Source of the DNA: a virus
Reading direction: 5' to 3' (one strand)
IMG/VR virus record: IMGVR_UViG_3300025131_000225
Coordinates: 1-33,239 of that record
DNA: 33,239 bases
In this document: piece by piece, positions 23,127 to 31,005 of the stretch
How the letters are laid out: the number at the start of each line of letters is the position of its first letter
Numbering within the stretch: the stretch's first letter is position 1
Translations under genes and position numbers: made by a program
The notes under the pieces: model-generated
Seen by the model: only the letters and a program-made list of their open reading frames with translations
Databases searched by the model: none
What the model was told of the DNA's origin: nothing

Positions 23127-24709
23127 GTTTTCAACTATCAAAGCAGCAAAAAGTAAAAGAGATACTTAAGTGTGGAAAAGATCCCTCCTACTTCCTCAAC
23201 AACTACGCCCGAATATCGCACCCATTACATGGACTTATTCTTTTTAACACTTTCGACTTCCAAGATGAGCTTCTCAAAGATTTTAATGATTACCGTTTTA
23301 ACGTTATTCTAAAAGCTCGTCAGCTGGGTATCTCAACGATTACCGCTGGCTATATCGTGTGGATGATGTTGTTCCATCGCGATAAGGCTATTCTTGTTAT
23401 GGCGACGAAATTCGCAACTGCAGGAAACTTGGTTAAAAAAGTGAAGAATATCATGCGGAATGTTCCAGAGTGGCTAAAAATTTCAAAGATTAGTGTTGAT
23501 AATCGCACCTCTTTTGAACTTTCGAACGGCTCTTCAATTAAAGCCGCCTCTACGTCTGGGGATGCTGGTCGTTCGGAAGCCCTGTCGCTCTTGGTGCTTG
23601 ATGAGGCCGCACATATTGAGAGTCTCGGCGAATTGTGGACTGGCCTGTATCCTACGCTATCAACAGGCGGCCGCTGCATTGCGCTTTCTACGCCTAATGG
23701 TGTAGGTAATTGGTTTCACAAAACATGTACCGAGTCGGAATCTGGAGCAAACAACTTTAACTTAACAACATTGATGTGGGATGTCCATCCAGATAGAAAC
23801 GAAGAGTGGTACAAGAAAGAAACTAAGAATATGTCCAAGCGGCAAATTGCACAAGAACTAGAATGCAATTTCAACACATCCGGCGAGACTGTTATCGATT
23901 CAGATTGTATGGAGTGGATGCTCTCAATAGTTAGAAGCCCCAAATATAGAACTGGCTTTGATCGCAACTTTTGGATCTTCGAAGAATTCGATCCGACTTG
24001 TAATTATCTACTGGTGGCCGATGTTTCTCGCGGCGACGGCGCCGACTTTTCTACTTTTCATATCATCAAGCTTGAAACGCTTGAAGCTGTGGGTGAGTAT
24101 CAAGGCAAGCCTACACTAGATATGTTTGCTAATATGCTCAATAGTGTAGGGAGAGAATTCGGCGCGTGTATGCTTGTGGTCGAGAACAATAATATCGGAT
24201 ATTCTGTTCTAACCAAGCTTATCGAAGATCATCAATATCCCAATGTATATCATTCTATAAAGTCTACGCATGAGTATATCGAACAACATCAGGCTGAAGC
24301 ACGCAGCTCCGCTGTCCCCGGGTTCACAACATCTATGAAGACGCGCCCCCTCATCGTCGCCAAATTAGAGGAGTTTATCAGAAACAAACTAATTACCATA
24401 TATTCCTCTCGGACCATTAACGAGATGAAGACATTTATTTGGAGGAACGGCAAGCCGCAAGCAATGAAAGGTTACAATGATGATTTAATTATGGCATTAG
24501 CGATCGCTTGCTGGGTGAGAGATACAGCGCTTCAAGTGAATGCCCGAGAGTTAAACTATCAAAAAGCTTTTGTGAGTGCGATTATAACCAGCAAGACTAC
24601 CATGAATACCCGGATTAAAGGACAGATAGGCTATAAAAAGAATGAATTGTTTGATAAAATGACAGAAGCAGAAAAGATGTATCAACAATACAAATGGATT
24701 ATAAAGTGA
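23123..24709 (+). CDS. terL: Terminase large subunit (gp17-like), 528 aa
   Basis: This is the DNA-packaging motor ATPase and headful nuclease. The ATPase half has an atypical Walker A ARQLGIST (residues 65-72), Walker B LLVLDEAAH (Asp160, Glu161) and a coupling motif LSTPNG. The nuclease half (RNase H-like) has Asp300 in VADVSRGDGADF, Glu354 in LVVENNN and Asp453/Asp454 in YNDDLIMA, so all catalytic acids are present. The length is slightly below T4 gp17 (610 aa). The ATG overlaps the previous stop. The portal gene follows after eight bases, the usual terminase-portal order. Confidence 0.95.
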   Translation: MSFQLSKQQKVKEILKCGKDPSYFLNNYARISHPLHGLILFNTFDFQDELLKDFNDYRFNVILKARQLGISTITAGYIVWMMLFHRDKAILVMATKFATAGNLVKKVKNIMRNVPEWLKISKISVDNRTSFELSNGSSIKAASTSGDAGRSEALSLLVLDEAAHIESLGELWTGLYPTLSTGGRCIALSTPNGVGNWFHKTCTESESGANNFNLTTLMWDVHPDRNEEWYKKETKNMSKRQIAQELECNFNTSGETVIDSDCMEWMLSIVRSPKYRTGFDRNFWIFEEFDPTCNYLLVADVSRGDGADFSTFHIIKLETLEAVGEYQGKPTLDMFANMLNSVGREFGACMLVVENNNIGYSVLTKLIEDHQYPNVYHSIKSTHEYIEQHQAEARSSAVPGFTTSMKTRPLIVAKLEEFIRNKLITIYSSRTINEMKTFIWRNGKPQAMKGYNDDLIMALAIACWVRDTALQVNARELNYQKAFVSAIITSKTTMNTRIKGQIGYKKNELFDKMTEAEKMYQQYKWIIK

Positions 24710-24717
24710 GACAATAA

Positions 24718-26754
24718 ATGGCACCCAGAAATCGCAATAGAAATAAAAACCCAGCAAACGAGCAAACAACTCTCTATAAGGCTCTTACGAGACTCTTCTC
24801 GGGCCCTATTGTAAGTTATCGATCCCAGACCGGCCGGCGCATCCGCCGCCAGCATTTAGACAAATACTCCTCCAGGTTCAAGAGTGCATCCGGCCAGCAG
24901 TTTAAAAAATCATTATATAGCCCGTTGGATGAGATATCTACGAATGCAATCGCAAATCAGAGACGTTCTGAGAGATATGTTGACTTTGATCAAATGGAGT
25001 ACACCCCGGAGATTGCATCTACCATGGATATCTACGCCGATGAGATGACAACGTATTCAAATCTTAGCCCTATGTTAAACATTAAATGTCCCAATGAGGA
25101 GATTAAAGCTGTTTTGCATATATTATATTCAAATATTTTGAATCTTGAATATAATTTGTTTGGATGGTCGCGCACAATGTGTAAATATGGCGACTTTTTT
25201 CTGTATTTAGATATTGATGACGTGTATGGCGTAAAGTCGGTCATTGCACTCCCGCCAGCAGAGATCGAAAGACTGGAAGGGCAAGACTCCACAAACCCTA
25301 ACTATGTACAATATCAATGGAATTCTGCCGGAATGACCTTTGAGAATTGGCAAATAGCTCATTTTCGTATCTTGGGTAATGATAAGTATGCTCCTTATGG
25401 TACGTCTATTCTAGAGCCAGCGCGCCGGATTTGGCGACAGTTAACGTTAATGGAAGATGCAATGATGGCATATCGCGTTATTCGCTCTTCCGAGAGAAGA
25501 GTATTTAAAATTGATGTGGGTGCAATCCCTCCACAAGATGTAGAGCAATACATGGAAAAAATCGTAACCCAGCTTAAGCGACATTCTGTTGTGGATCCGT
25601 CGACCGGACGCGTCGATCTTCGCTACAATCCAATGAGTATTGAGGAAGATTATTACATTCCAGTCCGCGCGGGATCTGCCACGGATATTGTTTCGCTAGC
25701 CGGCGCGCAGAATATTACAGCAATTGATGATATCAAATATCTTCGAGATAAACTATTCTCGGCTCTCAAGATACCCCAGGCCTATTTGGCAATGGGAGAG
25801 GGCGCCGCAGAAGATAAGACCACCCTGGCACAAAAAGATATTCGCTTTGCAAGAACAATTCAGCGCCTTCAAAGAGTTATTATAGCAGAGCTGACCAAGG
25901 TTGGCATCATTCACCTTTATACTTTGGGTTTTCGGGGAGATGATCTCTTAGCCTTTAGCTTGTCGCTCAACAATCCATCTAAAATTGCAGAACTCCAGGA
26001 AATTGAACACTGGAAGCAAAAATTTGATATCGCTGCAGCAGCCACAGAAGGATATTTTTCACGTAGATGGGTAACAGAACATATCTTTGGAATGTCGAGT
26101 GAAGAATTTATCCGATGTCAGAGAGAAATGTATTATGATCGGAAGCATGACGCCGCACTTCAACAAGTGGCCGAGGGCGCCGCCGCCGCCGAGTCAGGTC
26201 TTGGTGGCGGGACGGCTGATCTTGAAGGTGACCTGGGAGGCTTAGACCTTGGCGATGAGCAGGAGATGCCGGCCAGCGAAGCTGGAGGAGGAGAGCTTGA
26301 TCTTGGCGCCACGGACGCTGAAGGCGGCGCTGAAGGCGGCGCCGAAGGTGGAGAGGAAGACAGCACCCTATTGGCGGTTCCTCCGGGTTCAAGAAACGCA
26401 CCGCGCCTTACTCCCCGCTCTAAAGGGAAGGTGTATCATCCCGTTAAGAATGATCGTAGATCTTCCGGCGCCGCAAGACGACATCGCCAGAGCCAATGGG
26501 CCAAGGAAAAAGCATCAAGTGCAATTAGGAATATAGTCCCAGGAATGGCCGATATCCAATCTCTAGCAAGTCCCCCCGGGTCGAGAGGGATTTACGAGCA
26601 TGATGAATCTATTTATAGTTTGAGTGATAAGACTGAAGAAGAAAAGCTTTTTAAGATTAACAATAGTCTTCGAGTTTTGTTGGAAGGCTTAAAAAGCAAA
26701 GAAGAAAATTTATTAGAGCAAAAGGAAAAGGATAATGAAAATAAAGCACAATAA
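24718..26754 (+). CDS. Portal protein (gp20-like), 678 aa
   Basis: The portal forms the dodecameric ring at one head vertex through which DNA is packaged. Assignment rests on position directly after the large terminase and on gp20-like segments in the core: SLYSPLDEISTNAIANQ-type N-terminus, PEIASTMDIYADE, the wing/clip region with ILEPARRIWRQLTLMEDAMM and YRVIRSSERRVFKIDVG, and KTTLAQKDIRFARTIQRLQ. The length exceeds T4 gp20 (524 aa) because of a C-terminal extension. Residues ~482-548 are almost only Ala, Gly, Glu, Asp and Leu with GAEGG repeats, followed by a basic Arg/Lys segment and an acidic helical tail. The 3' end overlaps the next gene by 20 bases. Confidence 0.9.
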   Translation: MAPRNRNRNKNPANEQTTLYKALTRLFSGPIVSYRSQTGRRIRRQHLDKYSSRFKSASGQQFKKSLYSPLDEISTNAIANQRRSERYVDFDQMEYTPEIASTMDIYADEMTTYSNLSPMLNIKCPNEEIKAVLHILYSNILNLEYNLFGWSRTMCKYGDFFLYLDIDDVYGVKSVIALPPAEIERLEGQDSTNPNYVQYQWNSAGMTFENWQIAHFRILGNDKYAPYGTSILEPARRIWRQLTLMEDAMMAYRVIRSSERRVFKIDVGAIPPQDVEQYMEKIVTQLKRHSVVDPSTGRVDLRYNPMSIEEDYYIPVRAGSATDIVSLAGAQNITAIDDIKYLRDKLFSALKIPQAYLAMGEGAAEDKTTLAQKDIRFARTIQRLQRVIIAELTKVGIIHLYTLGFRGDDLLAFSLSLNNPSKIAELQEIEHWKQKFDIAAAATEGYFSRRWVTEHIFGMSSEEFIRCQREMYYDRKHDAALQQVAEGAAAAESGLGGGTADLEGDLGGLDLGDEQEMPASEAGGGELDLGATDAEGGAEGGAEGGEEDSTLLAVPPGSRNAPRLTPRSKGKVYHPVKNDRRSSGAARRHRQSQWAKEKASSAIRNIVPGMADIQSLASPPGSRGIYEHDESIYSLSDKTEEEKLFKINNSLRVLLEGLKSKEENLLEQKEKDNENKAQ

Positions 26755-27568
26755 GAAGCGTAATACTGCTTTCGTATATGAGGCATTAATAAAAGAGACG
26801 ACTGTTTCAATTCTTAAAAATGATCTTGCAAGGCGAAAAGCTGCCATTTCTGTCATTAAAAAGCATTTTTCTGATGGCTCCATATTGAAATCGGAGCTAG
26901 AATGTTATCGTTCTTTAAACGAGAAGCAAAATTTAGATAGATTGACTTGTGAGAAGATCTTGAAAGAGGCAAAGCTGCAAAAAAGGCTGCTCGACCCCGC
27001 TGAGCTATTTGAGAAGCAGACTGAACTCATCCATGATGTTAATAAGGAGGTATCGCCTTCGGTCTTTAATAATTTTGTTCCTAACTATAAGTCTCTGGCA
27101 ACTATTGCTCAGATCTTTTCGGACAAAACCTCTCCGAAGAATCAGATAATCTTAGAGAATCAGATCATAAAGGACATGCTCGCCTCAACGAGTGAAGATA
27201 TCGTGTCTGAAGATATAGACGAGCTAGTATATCGCTCTTTTGTGGTAAAATTTAATGATAAATATGACAACAACTTATTGCAAGAGCAGAAAGACTTACT
27301 GGGTTTTTATATATCCTCTTTCGCCGACAACTCCCTACAGTTAAAAATATTCCTCAATGAGGAGATCAGCAGACTAAAAGAGGCACTATCGAGCACCACT
27401 GCTGAGGACGTAATGGGCGCCGATGAAGACATGCAACAAAAAGCCTCACAAGTCGTAGAGAAGCTTGACTCTTTTGCGTCCGAAACAATTAACGACACTG
27501 TTCTCTTAACAGTCATGAAAACACAACAGCTAGTAAAGGAAATCTACTCTGATGGCAGTAACGATTAA
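26735..27568 (+). CDS. Conserved phage protein between portal and protease (277 aa)
   Basis: The gene starts inside the portal's 3' end with AAAGGAAAAGGATA upstream. It opens with a basic MKIKHNKKRNTAFVYEAL and is mainly helical, with many Lys/Glu/Leu heptad-like stretches (RLTCEKILKEAKLQKRLLDP, LKIFLNEEISRLKEAL). From memory, proteins with the opening KHNKKRNTAF-x-EAL follow the portal in many T4-like marine phages and are annotated as hypothetical. A helical head-assembly or prohead-core role is plausible. No catalytic motif is visible. Confidence 0.7.
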   Translation: MKIKHNKKRNTAFVYEALIKETTVSILKNDLARRKAAISVIKKHFSDGSILKSELECYRSLNEKQNLDRLTCEKILKEAKLQKRLLDPAELFEKQTELIHDVNKEVSPSVFNNFVPNYKSLATIAQIFSDKTSPKNQIILENQIIKDMLASTSEDIVSEDIDELVYRSFVVKFNDKYDNNLLQEQKDLLGFYISSFADNSLQLKIFLNEEISRLKEALSSTTAEDVMGADEDMQQKASQVVEKLDSFASETINDTVLLTVMKTQQLVKEIYSDGSND

Positions 27569-28091
27569 AATTGGAAAGGGCGAAACAAAGACCACAGTCA
27601 CTTTAGAACTAGACATTCGAAAGAGCCTTAACGGAGATCTAATGATTTTTGATCATGGAGATATCGATATTGTGTTATCAACAACCAAGAATAAGGTGCT
27701 GGCGTTTCCTAAAGAGACTATGACTGATTTGGTTTATGGTGCTCAAAATAGACTGTTTTCGCACCTGCAGAAGAGAGGCATCGTTATGCCCGAATCGATC
27801 CAGGCTGGTTCTTTTTTTGGCGCCTTCGAAGCAACCATGGAGACTCCTTTTAAAGAAGATGTTAATGCTGCCAAGCTAGCGCTTGTTAACATATCTCAAT
27901 TTATCGAAGAAGAGCGTCCATATTTTGAGTCACTTGAGGCAATTGTCGCAATGGACGATGATGAGCTGACGCATCCCGATAAGACAGACTCTACTGAATT
28001 GGGAGAAGTGCCCCAAAAGACGAAGCAGGGCTCAATCCGCCCGGGCTTTGTGCGCGATCCTTATTCACTAAACTACCTCTATACTATTTAG
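27552..28091 (+). CDS. Hypothetical head-module protein (179 aa)
   Basis: The gene overlaps the previous one by 17 bases. The first ~60 residues are beta-like (VTIKIGKGETKTTVTLELDI, then HGDIDIVLSTTKNKVLAF). A helical segment with LVYGAQNRLFSHLQKRGI and ESIQAGSFFGAFEATM follows, then an acidic linker with a long Asp/Glu run, and a C-terminal RPGFVRDPYSLNYLYTI. There is no tag, signal or membrane segment. It is probably co-expressed with portal and protease and involved in head assembly, but the family is not recognised. Confidence 0.65.
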   Translation: MAVTIKIGKGETKTTVTLELDIRKSLNGDLMIFDHGDIDIVLSTTKNKVLAFPKETMTDLVYGAQNRLFSHLQKRGIVMPESIQAGSFFGAFEATMETPFKEDVNAAKLALVNISQFIEEERPYFESLEAIVAMDDDELTHPDKTDSTELGEVPQKTKQGSIRPGFVRDPYSLNYLYTI

Positions 28092-28101
28092 GAGCCCATC
28101 T

Positions 28102-28689
28102 ATGTCAGAAATGAAATTGATAATGGAGAGCTGGAATGGCTTCCTTGAGGAAGAGTTTGGTGCATGCCCAGTGCAGCCGATTGACATAGATTCTTTTTTA
28201 GATGGTGTCGAAATTGCAATGATGGACCCCGCTGTTCAGAAAGAAAAGATTGAAGAACTTAAAAAACAAGGTGAAAGTGTGGAAAAGCTTAATAAAATTA
28301 TGGAGGTCGTTGGTCTTACTGCCGACGTTCTCGGGCCCAGTGCTGGCTCTCTTGGTGCTGCAGTTGTCGGCATCTTCGCAAATGTGATAAACAATGTCCA
28401 GCAGAAGAAGACAGATGAAAAAACAGAAACATTGCTTCGAGTGCTTTGTATTGACAAGGCTCTTCTGGATACAATATCCAACGATATTGAGAAAACTTAT
28501 TGGGCGAGCAGCGGAATTCAGCAAAAGGTAGAGGCGTATATACGAGCTGCCCGCGGAACGGCAGCGCCCGACCCTATGCCAGACTTCACAGAGCACTTAG
28601 TTAAGTGGTTAAATACGGCCGGCGACTCTCCTTATGCTAAGCAAGGCACTCCTGGTTTGGATACTGATATAGTTATAAGAGGTGGCTAA
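28102..28689 (+). CDS. Protein with capsid-targeting-like N-terminus and hydrophobic core segment (195 aa)
   Basis: GGAG lies seven bases upstream of the ATG. The N-terminus MSEMKLIMESWNGFLEEEF matches the MENW class, with LEE as candidate (L/I)xE site. A helical region with Lys/Glu follows, then a long apolar stretch around residues 75-100 (VGLTADVLGP, then LGAAVVGIFANVI), long enough for a membrane span, and a helical C-terminal half. A protein delivered from the head with a membrane-active segment would fit, but an ordinary hydrophobic core helix cannot be excluded. The stop overlaps the next ATG (TAATG). Confidence 0.65.
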   Translation: MSEMKLIMESWNGFLEEEFGACPVQPIDIDSFLDGVEIAMMDPAVQKEKIEELKKQGESVEKLNKIMEVVGLTADVLGPSAGSLGAAVVGIFANVINNVQQKKTDEKTETLLRVLCIDKALLDTISNDIEKTYWASSGIQQKVEAYIRAARGTAAPDPMPDFTEHLVKWLNTAGDSPYAKQGTPGLDTDIVIRGG

Positions 28690-29000
28690 TGGAACTATTA
28701 ACATTTATATTATGTGCTTATGGGCTTACACAGGTTCTTGTCTATGGGCATGTATTTGAGAAAATAAGACCCAAGAAAACATGGCTTAAAGGCTTTGGAC
28801 AGCTATTTCATTGTCCAATGTGCATGGGCTTTCATGTTGGTTGGTTTTTAATGCTACTTTCTCCATTTACAGAACTATTTAGTTTTGATGTATCTGTATT
28901 TAATTTCTTCCTTCTAGGGTGGTTATCGTCAGGCACGTCTTATGTACTTAATATGATATTCGGAGATGAAGGAGTAAAACATGAACACAAGTTGGACTAA
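28689..29000 (+). CDS. Small membrane protein with CPMC motif (103 aa)
   Basis: Three hydrophobic segments are visible: residues ~3-22 (LLTFILCAYGLTQVLVYG), ~48-65 (FHVGWFLMLLSPF) and ~70-92 (FNFFLLGWLSSGTSYVLNMIF). Between the first two lies FHCPMCMGFH with Cys42-x2-Cys45. This layout resembles DUF1360-type membrane proteins, which have a membrane segment, a C-x2-C-xGF-W element and further membrane segments, but I could not align it. It sits in the head module just before the protease, where T4 carries small core genes. A link to prohead initiation at the inner membrane is speculative. Confidence 0.65.
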   Translation: MELLTFILCAYGLTQVLVYGHVFEKIRPKKTWLKGFGQLFHCPMCMGFHVGWFLMLLSPFTELFSFDVSVFNFFLLGWLSSGTSYVLNMIFGDEGVKHEHKLD

Positions 29001-29046
29001 CAAATGGATGTTACAGCCGGTTCGCCGTTGCTGTAAAGGATCGTGA
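28981..29046 (+). CDS. Possible 21-residue peptide nested at the protease start
   Basis: An ATG at 28981, six bases after GAAGGAG, opens a 21-codon frame. It overlaps the end of the membrane-protein gene in another frame and ends at TGA 29044-29046, overlapping the GTG start of the protease. The peptide is MNTSWTNKWMLQPVRRCCKGS (split here as MNTSWTNKWM, LQPVRRCCKGS). Without it, the strong ribosome binding site would lie more than 60 bases from the protease start. It may be a leader peptide coupling protease translation, or only chance. Confidence 0.4.
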   Translation: MNTSWTNKWMLQPVRRCCKGS

Positions 29047-29654
29047 CTATGGGACAGAAACTTTTACGAGAATACTATGAGCTTTGTGAAGGTGGCGTTT
29101 GTCAAGATCTTTTGACTGAAGAAGAAAAAAGATTTGTGGCAAGTGGCGGCATGATTTTGTCTGGCAAATTGCAAGAAGCAGATATCCAAAATGGTAACGG
29201 AAGGGTATACCCCCACCGAGTGCTTATGCGTGAGATGAAAAATTATCAAAAGCTCGTCAAAGAACGTCGCGCCCTTGGAGAATTAGATCACCCAGAGGAT
29301 TCTGTCATTAATCTTAAGAATGCGTCTCACATGATTACTGAAGTGTGGTGGGATAACAAATCGGTTATGGGCAAAGTGAAAGTGCTTAACACTCCCTCTG
29401 GAAAAATACTAAAAGAGCTAGTAAGCGACGGCGTTAAACTTGGCATTTCTTCTCGCGGAATGGGATCTGTTACCGAGAGCGCGGGCCAGACGATAGTAGA
29501 AGATGATTTTCAATTGATATGTTTTGATTTTGTGTCCGAGCCTTCTACTCCCAATGCATTCATGATGCAAGAAGCAAAGCAGTTTAAAAATAAAGTATTC
29601 ACCAAAGCCGATCGTATCAATAGATTATTGAACGAGGTTTTGGACAATGAGTGA
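29043..29654 (+). CDS. Prohead core protease (gp21-like, S80-type serine protease), 203 aa
   Basis: This enzyme matures the prohead by digesting scaffold and trimming head proteins after (L/I)xE sites in T4. Hallmarks seen are NGNGRVYP, LGELDHPED with the catalytic His (residue 83 counted from GTG), GISSRGMGS with the catalytic Ser (136 or 137) and FVSEPSTPNAF near the C-terminus. The length is close to T4 gp21 (212 aa). GTG 29043 or ATG 29049 could start, with AAAGGA upstream suiting either. A self-cleavage-like LTEEE occurs near residue 25. The gene is flanked by head genes and overlaps the next one by eight bases. Confidence 0.92.
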   Translation: MTMGQKLLREYYELCEGGVCQDLLTEEEKRFVASGGMILSGKLQEADIQNGNGRVYPHRVLMREMKNYQKLVKERRALGELDHPEDSVINLKNASHMITEVWWDNKSVMGKVKVLNTPSGKILKELVSDGVKLGISSRGMGSVTESAGQTIVEDDFQLICFDFVSEPSTPNAFMMQEAKQFKNKVFTKADRINRLLNEVLDNE

Positions 29655-31005
29655 CTGGTCAAGTTTTCAAAAAGACAAGAGAACGGCTGACGCATGGCGC
29701 CAGTTTTTAAAAGAATCTCAAGAGCTTGATGAGCGCGCCGGCTTTCTTGCTGGCTTAGAGCACGGCGCCCGCGCTGCCGCAGGCCTAGGCCAACGCCCCG
29801 ATGACAAAGCTCCGGGTATTGCAAAATTGGCCAGAACCTCTGACGCGACGAAGTTAAAAAAGAAAATTGATGAAGCAGTTAGTGCTATTTTGCGTTCTAC
29901 CACTCTTGAACAGTTTGAGGAGCGCTATGTTGAACTAGCCACCATCTTAAGAGCGGCCTCATCGGTAAGATTATCAGAAGCGACCGATGAAGAAATAAAA
30001 GCCCAGCAAGCTAGTCGAAACCTTAGCGATCGCCTGCGCAATATGGTGGACAATTATGAATCTGACGAGCCCCTGGACCGCGAAGACGCGCAAGCGGTTG
30101 TTGATTCTGCACAGCAGGCAAAGACTAATGAGCCCAAAGTCAATAAAGTTCTTGCACGAGTCCTGAAGACTTTCGGAATAGACCCCGAAGAGTTAGAAGA
30201 TGTTCAAGGCGCCGAAGCCGCAGTTAAGAAAATGTCGTCTGAAGCCCCGGCCGAAATTGCAGCCGAACAGCCAGGACTTAAAGGAGACCCAGAAGAATGG
30301 ATCGAGCAATCTAAGAAAGAATTAGCTGCTGCCAAAAAAGCGTGGCATGCCGCGTCCCAGATAGTCGGGCGCGCAACCGAAGAAGCTGATATCACAGCTG
30401 GTAAAACTGCAAGACTTAAATCAGCAATGCAGCTCTCAGATTTCGGACTTCCCGAAGAACAGGTTCGCCAGATTCGTATGAAGTGGCTTGAATTAATGGC
30501 CTCTAAGGCCGGCCAATACACTACCTGGGGCGGCCAGCCCGAACCTGAGCCCACTGAAGAGCCCGAAGAGCCTGAACTAGAGTTGGCAGATGATGATGAA
30601 AAAGCTCCCCCCGAGCCCCGTGCTATTGGTGGGTGGACTGACGCTCCTCAAGACTATGGGGATCAGCCCGACACCTCGTTCTACGATGACTTCCGCATCG
30701 ACGACTATGGCCCTAAGCCTGAGCCGGGAATGGAAGATTATGATACCCCCACTTTTGCGGGCGCCACAGATAAAACTGCTGCACGGCGCGCAGCTGCCCG
30801 GCCACCCACTATTACTCCTACCGCAGATCAAGAATATGAAAAAATGTCTCCGGAAGAACTTAAAAAAGCACAAGAGCGTACTGCAAGGATGGTTGATAAA
30901 GGGCGAAAGCGTCCCGCAACGAAGAAAAAGAAAGTTGCAGAAAGCAAAAGACTCACAGAAAGTGAAATAAAAAGATTTAAACTATTAGCAGGTATAAAAA
31001 AATGA
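29647..31005 (+). CDS. Candidate prohead core/scaffold or internal head protein (452 aa)
   Basis: The protein immediately follows the protease, where T4 carries scaffold gene 22. The N-terminus contains DAWRQFLKESQEL, resembling the MENW-class tag, and LKE|S fits the protease consensus. It is helical and Ala/Glu/Lys-rich up to ~residue 300 (for example QSKKELAAAKKAWHAA), then has an acidic Pro/Glu/Asp linker and a disordered Tyr/Asp/Pro region. It ends with a basic Lys/Arg stretch and KRLTESEIKRFKLLAGIKK, another LTE|S site. Scaffold-like composition and flanking cleavage sites support a core role, but it is longer than gp22 (269 aa) and no identity was tested. Confidence 0.6.
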   Translation: MSDWSSFQKDKRTADAWRQFLKESQELDERAGFLAGLEHGARAAAGLGQRPDDKAPGIAKLARTSDATKLKKKIDEAVSAILRSTTLEQFEERYVELATILRAASSVRLSEATDEEIKAQQASRNLSDRLRNMVDNYESDEPLDREDAQAVVDSAQQAKTNEPKVNKVLARVLKTFGIDPEELEDVQGAEAAVKKMSSEAPAEIAAEQPGLKGDPEEWIEQSKKELAAAKKAWHAASQIVGRATEEADITAGKTARLKSAMQLSDFGLPEEQVRQIRMKWLELMASKAGQYTTWGGQPEPEPTEEPEEPELELADDDEKAPPEPRAIGGWTDAPQDYGDQPDTSFYDDFRIDDYGPKPEPGMEDYDTPTFAGATDKTAARRAAARPPTITPTADQEYEKMSPEELKKAQERTARMVDKGRKRPATKKKKVAESKRLTESEIKRFKLLAGIKK

